Below are positions 57,585-64,000 of a stretch of DNA of 64,000 bases, piece after piece (within the stretch, counting starts at the first letter, position 1; each line of letters starts with the position of its first letter). The notes beneath the pieces are model-generated. The model saw only the letters and a list, made by a program, of their open reading frames with translations, had not been told where the DNA came from and ran no database searches. The position numbers and the translations under genes were made by a program. This DNA comes from Neoechinorhynchus agilis (lineage: Eukaryota > Acanthocephala), in NCBI GenBank assembly GCA_051530055.1, contig CM121343.1, forward strand, positions 4,402,001 through 4,466,000, given 5' to 3'.

Positions 57585-57997
57585 TATTCACGAGTAAAAA
57601 GCCGTTATGCAATGAGTACGGAACCACTTTGTCTATTTAGATGCTAATCAACGACGAACAGTTAAAAAATAACTTTTTGTTGATTTATCGGCATCATGGT
57701 CAAATGATGGCTCAGGATTGACTGTTCCCAACGAAGAAATCGCAGAAATTCAAACCGTTTTGGATTGATTTCTCAAATGTCTAGCATCTCTGATTTTAAA
57801 ATTGAGCGCTAAGATCTCCAATTCTTAGTAAGTCGAACTTTTAGTCGTCGCCTTAGAGCTTAGCTAACTTGTGCTGATATTTAACGTGTAAGCGTTGTTA
57901 CGGATCCACTATAAAAAAGGTCAATAAATACGGCTTTCATGAATCTCCTATAATTTACACTTTAAATTAACGAGACTTTCTTACTAAGCAACTGCGA
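57585..57997. repeat. Dispersed repeat DR1, copy 2
   Basis: Alignable along its full length to 10583-11007 in the same orientation. Both copies begin near AAAGCCGTTATG and end at CTAAGCAACTGCGA. Here no retroelement coding sequence flanks it, which supports DR1 being an independent mobile or dispersed unit. Confidence 0.75.
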
Positions 57998-58379
57998 TGA
58001 ATTCCCGTTTATCTCGCAAAGGTCGTAAACTGTACGGATGCTCAATTGTACTCAGGTTTGCAGCATCATGTCCATTAGAACTAAGTTCGAATTGCCGAAT
58101 GTTTATTTTCTGTATCGAGATCGAGTGTGTTTTTGCGATTTGCTTAAGGCAACAAATTCTATTGATGTGTCCGACCAAGAGCTGTAAACATAACCATCAA
58201 CCCATTATTGTGTTCACTGAGCGATATAAAATTGCTGAGTCAACCAGGAGGTGTCGCCTTGCGTTCGCCCTCAAACTGGGCGTCTTATTTCTGTAATCGA
58301 TCACCTAATTTTTCTATATTCTTCTCTAGTTTGTGTTGTTGACAGAAGAGCAATTTGTTATTTGGTTTCGTGATGTACT

Positions 58380-58890
58380 GGAAGCGATACAATCGTAGAG
58401 GTTTGATTTCGTCTAGGAAAATATTAAAAAGAAGTGGTGACAACACAGCACTTTGAAGTACGCCTTTAGTGAGGGGTAGGCTGATCGAGTGGGTCGATTG
58501 GCAGTAAATGTATTGTTTGCAATTGTGAAGATAAGAGGCGAGCCAACGTGTCTGTCACAAGTTGAGACCGAAATCCGGAGAAGAAGTGAATGGTCCACGG
58601 AGTCGAAAGCTTTCGACAAATCCAGTTGAATGAGACGGGTGACGTGGGAGGAATTATTGTCCAGGTTGCGTAGGAGCGTGTCATAAATTTGGGCAAAGAA
58701 ATATAAAGATTATTTTCCCGAGTCTTTTTTACACAAGAAGAGTTTATATACATTCCAGCAACCACTCTGAGTCACTCAGCTACTATCGTTGAAAGGACGG
58801 ATGCAGCGTTCCCCTTGCAAAGCCGGACTTATGTTTGGCCGAAGAAATTATCCTGTCTTCGGATCGTCAGTGATTTGTCTGTGTCTTTTA
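58380..58890 (-). pseudogene. LINE RT fragment, second subfamily
   Basis: The minus strand reads NLYISLPKFM...IQLDLSKAFDSVDHSLLL (RT motif A), then in another frame KGVLQSAVLSPLLFNIFLDEI (motif B; Gln-Ser for the usual Gln-Gly). The copy is truncated and frameshifted. It is more Jockey/R1-like in motif A than the copy at 25887. 58891-60860 holds no recognised gene; A-rich AAATAAATAAATAAA near 59209-59224 may be a retroposon tail. Confidence 0.6.
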
Positions 58891-59888
58891 GACATTTGTT
58901 TGACCAGGTTCTGCGTCGCTGTGCCGGGCGACCCGAGCGTCGCAACGCCAAAGAAAACGAAATAATGATTTCGACCCAGGTCCCATTGTTTTGTCTTTTT
59001 GCGATCCTCTTTCTAGCAACGCATTAGCTTTTGGGGGGCACTTTTGTGACCGGAGGAGGATAATTCTTTTGTTATTTCAATTTGGTTACCTCCTTCCTTA
59101 TCTCGAGGATCAGAGATCAGCAATTTATCGAAGACAAGGGACTATGGAGTCAAATGGATGATGTGCAGTGTAAAAAACTTTAATGAGTGAATATGTGTAC
59201 GAATCTTTAAATAAATAAATAAAATACTTAGACGAATACAGCAGCCACATTAAAAGAAGCGTTTTTGCTGCTGTGCGTGCAAGGCTTAGAATTAAATCCT
59301 AGATTAAAAGGGTCCACTTCCTTAATACCAATTACATAATCACTTTATCCGCCACAAACAATTCTTACAAGCACGTGAATTTTATACCTATGAAAGGTAC
59401 CTTCCATTGCAGCTTAGATGTTAAAAAAACAAGACTAATCCACGGGCGGTGTGTAAAAGGCGATAGATGCAAGGAAATGATGGAGAGCATCCTTCTAAAA
59501 TAGTGTTTTCCTTTTGGGAGATAAATGAAGTTTAGAATAAAAGTCATCGTTTAAGTGGAGAAAAGTAGCGTATGAACTAAGAAATGATTTATGCAAAAAT
59601 GGTGTAAAAAATTATTTTAAATAAAATGTTCCTTTCGTAAATTCATGCAGAATCCGTTAGATTGTTCCAACCTAGACGACTAATTGCAACGGTAAGAGTA
59701 ATTCAATCACTGAAACACGTTATCAAGGAAGCTGATTCCTAAGAAATTCTCAGGCGTCATATGCTTTCTTAAAGGCGAAAATTGGTTGTGAGGCTCGGTT
59801 TTCGTTTAATCTTAAAGGGAGTTCTGAAGATGAAACCCGAGGAATTATAGTGTTTTTAAATTTACTCTATTGCAAAGAATAAAAACCA

Positions 59889-60119
59889 TTACCGAAATGG
59901 CGTTTTAAAGTTATCGAAAATGGGTTTATAAACCTGTGCTTCCATGGTTCTTAAGTCTCGGATATAAAAAGAGTTCTTCACAATACCACTGTTTTCTGGT
60001 TGATAGTATCTAAAGTAAGAATTTACGATAAGTGCTATCGCAAGTAAACAAAACATTCTTTTTAGAGCAATAAAGTACAATTGGACTCTAATCAAATCGT
60101 TTAACTCCTGACAAAACAA
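59889..60119 (-). CDS. Small ORF with N-terminal membrane segment, unproven
   Basis: 76 codons. After a short leader the product reads RMFCLLAIALIVNSYFRYY, a single hydrophobic segment of signal-anchor type, followed by about 40 polar residues. This is the layout of the first exon of a type II membrane protein (many Golgi enzymes start like this) or of a small secreted protein. A donor-like GGTAATG overlaps the stop. No downstream catalytic domain was recognised, so it may be chance. Confidence 0.2.
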   Translation of the reverse strand: MFCQELNDLIRVQLYFIALKRMFCLLAIALIVNSYFRYYQPENSGIVKNSFYIRDLRTMEAQVYKPIFDNFKTPFR

Positions 60120-60869
60120 ACAATGACCCAGTGTCGGGATAATAATAACACTTTCTATTCAGTTTCCAATCGGGATTTTCCACATTAGAAAACCTTCCTC
60201 TGTTCCTTGCTGCATCATTGGATTGAGTTCTACGATATCTAGTCCCTGTTTAAAGTTAAATAGGGCTTTTCCTTGTAAAAAATATCGCAGATAACGACAA
60301 TCCTTAATTCGTATCATTATTTTTCCTGGTTAGAGGTGCGCAAATTGCAGATTTCACTATATCGACCTCTCTTCTTCACTATTCTACTTTGTCGTTAATT
60401 CAAAATCGTCTTCGTCTCGGCTATTCGATAAGTCTCGCAGTCCTTGATAATGGCGGGTTTCTCCCATGCGAACTGTCCAAGGAGGAGCGGTTCAAACAAT
60501 GATAAAACCGTGATAAAGAACTACAATTCATCACTCTCGTGGAAAATTCTACTTCACCCTAAAGAGGATTTTCGAATGATCGATCGATGCTGTATCCGTT
60601 GGGAAAAGAGCAATCACGATCAATACTCAAGTTGATTTTACACTGAATATCCCATATAAATGACCTGAAAATTGAATTATTCATGTATTTATAAGGCGGA
60701 TAAGTTGAAGTAATCTATTCATTCAATCTGAAATTTCGGCACTATAAAAAATAGAGATTATTGATGCGGACGAGAAGTCCAAATGTCAAATAGCAGACAT
60801 TTGAACGTTTTAAATGCAACTCACCTCCAGAAGTAGGGCGCATAAAATTATATGAGTCTCGGCTAAGGC

Positions 60870-61135
60870 ATAAAGCCACACAGATCTCTTACATCAGAGA
60901 AGTGATTGAATCACTTAGACTTTGATGCATACGGTAGAGAGTTTGTACGCATCCCTCCGGATCCTCAGATACCTCCCGAGGAGGCGGAAGTTCGTCTCCT
61001 TTTGGTTGTGCGTCATTGGCGACTGTGGAATCGAACCCATCCGCCCTGAAGCAGGGATCGGGAGCATTAGTCCACATGACGACCTCAGCACAACTGCGGA
61101 ATGTACAAACATCGGCCAGTATTTATACCATCGAT
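60870..61135 (-). mobile_element. tRNA-derived SINE copy (minus orientation)
   Basis: On the minus strand: A-box-like GTTGTGCTGAGGTCGTC, B box GGTTCGATTCC with a pairing T-arm (TGG/CCA), then the shared body CAGTCGCCAATGACGCACAA, CCTCCTCGGGAGGTATCTGA and the tail with AGTGATTCAATCACTTCTC. A second, inverted tail segment lies at 61205-61295 (TCTAAGTGATTCAATGACTT, GCATCATGCC), so two copies may be nested. Confidence 0.7.
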
Positions 61136-61726
61136 GTGAGTGTTTTTAATTCTTATATGTTACTGGCAAGCCGAGTCTTTTTGATTCCGGTGATTACATT
61201 TCGAGTCCTCGGCTATTGGCATAAGGCCACGGCATGAAGGAGTCTAAGTGATTCAATGACTTCTCTGGCATCATGCCAAAAAAGCCGGGAATCTAATAAC
61301 CTGAATCAAAAGGCCCTGCTCGCCAGTACATTTCAGAATAAAATGCTTATAGCATGCGTTAGTTGAATTATCGTTGTATTGTGATTGGCTGTAGGATTAT
61401 TGGTCGAGCGACTTTTTTCTCTCGCTAATTACGGTCAAATATCGGCGGCATAGTTCCCTAAAGCGACTTTACATAAAAGTTCGGTTTATTAAATATCAAA
61501 GTAGGACGGGTGCACGATGAGTCATAGGAGAATACGTCACACAGAATTGTAAGTTCAGAACGGCGCCTTCTACGGAAGTAAGTACGATTGGATGATCGTC
61601 CGCACTTTGCATTCGACTCACAATCACGTGCTTCTGGCGGGTGGCGCACATTCCAGGAGGGAAGGTTAGTTTGGTGGATTTTGGAATCACGGATGAGGAT
61701 GTGTTTGAATGTACAAGAGTCCGCGT

Positions 61727-62990
61727 TTATTTACTAAAACGGCACAACGCCTTTCTCAGAAAGTCTTTGGAATCAGGATTGAACTTGACTACTTCACCTT
61801 CCGTGAAGTGGGTATCAATGCAATCAATTTGATCGTCAACAACGGCTCGTAGTTCTCGTCTGTCGCCATTTACTGAGGACAGTTCATATCCCTTCAGAGT
61901 CCCTCTCAGTGGTCCTATCACTTGTTTCCCCATGGATATTTTTTCCATCGCTAAGCGCGATACGAGCGTTTCATATGGTGATGGCGTAACCCTAAGGCGA
62001 AGGACCAATACTGTATTCGTTTGACCAATCCTATGACACCTATCCTGCGCCTGCTCATCAATCATTGGATTATAATCACTTTCAAAGATAATCACTGTGT
62101 CCGCAGCCGTTATGTGACCACTGGTCATGGTAATCGATTTGTTGCAAACATTCCGCCGGACAATGCGGTCGTCCAAAAAAGGATTCCCCCAACGGGTTTG
62201 GTCTTTCCGAACAAGAGTTTGGAATCTGAAGATCACAATAGAAAAGAAGAATACTCGTTAGCTGTACAACACTGGAGGAGGCAACGTTTTCATCTGTGCA
62301 TCTTTTATTTCCCGGTAAACACTGAGGAGAGATACAAACGTACGGATCTCACTTTTTTTTCATTCGTGGAAAATTTATGAAGCGAAACGGGTTTCCATGA
62401 CCAGTGATTTTTTTAAATTTAAACCTAACCCGGCAGCCCTTGTGCTGAGAAGCATGACACCGGCTTCCCGTTTGTTGAATTTCTCTAATTGTTCTTCTCG
62501 TTTTGCGCAAGGCATTTTCCCATCAATTCGACAAACTTGAACTTTGAGGGTATTAACACAAAATCGCTCAATTATGTCCAGAGCATCCAGAAGTTGTCCG
62601 AAAATGAGAGTACGATGGTTTTCTTTAATCAATCGTGGAACTAAAAAGCTCAATGCATGGACTTTAATACCTGCATAGTTCTCATACATGCTGGGTGTGA
62701 ACACTCCGGACACATCGTCCACATAGCGATCCACGAAATTGAAATATTCATGGATTTGCGATTATTCTGAAAATGAGAAATCATCCCCATGATAGCCGTT
62801 TGGAGTGACTTTCCAAAAGAAGCCGTGGTCCTCTCATATATCGAGACCAATTAATTTTGAATGGAGATTAGGCGCACTTCGATAGCGCATGTAATTTTAC
62901 GACCCTTCCTTTTCGCTAAGAATATTCTTTTGGCCAAATAAATTGCAGACCATTTCTGCTGAGACGTCCGGATCATAGCCATTACTATAG
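61727..62990 (-). pseudogene. SNF2-family remodeller helicase (HELLS/DDM1-like), interrupted and partly decayed
   Basis: The minus strand carries the helicase C-lobe: KENHRTLIFGQLLDALDIIE, VCRIDGKM (motif IV region), VMLLSTRAAGLGLNL (motif V), then TAADTVIIFESDYNP and QAQDRCHRIGQTN (motif VI), and a C-tail to the stop at 61727. Upstream pieces (EVRLISIQN, VSIYERTTASFGK) resemble the HELLS linker. There the frame has an in-frame stop near 62861 and a frameshift near 62760, and the usual RKxCNHP block is missing, so this part looks decayed or poorly spliced. Motif V is split at GLNL|TAAD by a 301-bp TA-flanked element (62113-62413). The N-terminal ATPase lobe is not in the window. The locus may be a pseudogene; the C-lobe alone is well conserved. 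Confidence 0.65.
62113..62413 (-). mobile_element. TA-flanked TIR element inside the SNF2 helicase exon
   Basis: 301 bp. The left end is TGTGACCACTGGTCATGG and the right end, reverse-complemented, is AAAAAATCACTGGTCATGG. The inner 12-13 bases CACTGGTCATGG are identical in inverted orientation. TA flanks both ends (62111-62112 and 62414-62415). Removing the element with one TA turns the junction into AAT TTA ACG GCT, which encodes N-L-T-A of the SNF2 motif GLNLTAAD. No transposase and no consensus intron sites in phase. Confidence 0.8.
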
Positions 62991-64000
62991 TTTCAATGAT
63001 TTTGGATTTTAGTGCCTTTGAAACAAAGGAAGTGCCGTCACTGGAGCATTTATCTTTCTATTTCCAATATTTAACAAAATCAGGTGATCTTACATCAAGA
63101 CGTCTAGGCATAATTGTTAAGAACCCTTTAAAGTTGGGACTCTTATTGCTACCCTTTGAGTGTTTCACTCAAATTCCTGAGGACAACATCTAATCTCACC
63201 TCATTTATCTACGGGGAAGCGTGCATCGAAGGTAGAAAAGAGCCAACCCGCTTTTTGTCGAGACTTAGTTGAATCAATCTTTTGAAGGTAACAGATTCAG
63301 TAGACGAATTTGTGTTGTATATTCGGCAGTTGCATTTTTTGATTCCACAGTAAATCGAGAACCGAACTTTATTAGCATTGAAACTAATTAGATCATCAAC
63401 TCGATTATGAAGACGAAGACTGCAGCTCGGTTATACTACACTAAAGGGGTCACACGCGGAAAATCTCAAGAAGAAGAGGCACATTGATCCGACTCACGAG
63501 GTTTATAGAATACAATACACACAATGTGATAGGGTGTACTTGGGACGAATGATGCAAATCGCCCAACATAAGCAAGCCTGCCGTCGATTTGAGTACTCTT
63601 CCCAATCACCAAGATACTCTGCAACATCGCACAGATTTAGCAAAACCTTAAATACGCGCATTAAACACCATGGAAGGAAAATACTTTAGCTTAAAACTAT
63701 CTACCGACAACGTGTTAAAAATCAATGAAAAAACAACGTAGCGTAGAGGTACGAGCGGCCATACGGTCCCCGAATCTCTGAAATGGCGATTCCGCTAACC
63801 CTAGCCATACATTGCAAAACACCTTAAAAAACTTTTTAGAGGACTGATGAGGCGAGGCATCCTCGCGAAATATTTCATATCCATAAAATATCTTTTATCC
63901 GGGATTATGATCATCCCACAAATCAAACTATATCATCCAGAAGGATTTTCTTGGCGATTGAAATAAGTATATAGCGAAATTCTTGGTTGAGCCGTTTAAA
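62991..64000. other. Right end of window, no gene recognised
   Basis: Short frames only, none with recognisable content on either strand. The N-terminal part of the SNF2 helicase would be expected here on the minus strand, but no helicase motif I-III is visible, which supports truncation of that locus or a large intron. Confidence 0.4.

Overview
The window is animal nuclear DNA, most likely from a nematode. The genes it carries are metazoan: a type IV collagen chain ending in an NC1 domain, the largest subunit of RNA polymerase II, casein kinase 1 alpha, an SR splicing factor with a zinc knuckle, ERO1, condensin subunit H, a TRAF6-like RING protein and a SNF2 helicase. Nearly all introns that can be placed are 43-58 nt with GT..AG ends, and several very conserved genes have no introns. 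That, with AT-rich intergenic DNA, fits an early-branching (enoplean) nematode better than a Caenorhabditis-like one; the phylum is inferred and the genus is not known.

Layout: 1-1587 no convincing gene; about 1588-8047 (+) alpha-2-like collagen IV, 17 exons; 8790-9420 a 184-bp tandem repeat; 9480-12315 decayed reverse-transcriptase element copies; 12790-14390 foldback elements and a ~67-bp minisatellite; 14811-16699 (-) one broken reading frame and one two-exon orphan gene; 17459-18987 (-) an eight-exon RING/TRAF zinc-finger gene; 20576-21940 a large palindrome, a dead dual-specificity phosphatase and SINE fragments; 24150-24893 a small LTR retroelement; 25887-28529 (+) an intact LINE ORF2; 28724-30840 LINE and SINE remnants; 31468-33255 (-) ERO1; 34166-39778 (+) RPB1; 40170-44430 a ~186-bp satellite of about 23 copies; 45082-45889 (-) SR protein; 46562-47140 tandem repeat; 47811-49109 (-) CK1 alpha; 49580-52930 (+) decayed LINE with gag-like ORF1; 53615-about 56359 (-) condensin H; 56655-59000 foldback, dispersed repeat and LINE debris; 60855-61300 SINE; 61727-62990 (-) SNF2 helicase locus; 62990-64000 nothing recognised.

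The most unusual observation is that three conserved genes (ERO1, the SNF2 helicase, condensin H) are each split inside an exon by an unrelated, non-coding 301-622 bp element bounded by a TA duplication and imperfect terminal inverted repeats. Removing the element plus one TA restores the reading frame in all three, and in ERO1 and SNF2 it exactly restores a family signature (NPERFTGY; GLNLTAAD). None has an obvious consensus intron that would remove it. Recent TA-targeting insertions, RNA-level removal guided by the inverted repeats, and DNA-level elimination are the explanations to separate.

The genes are ordinary housekeeping and matrix genes and do not form a pathway. ERO1 and RPB1 are divergently transcribed from a shared 910-bp intergenic region.
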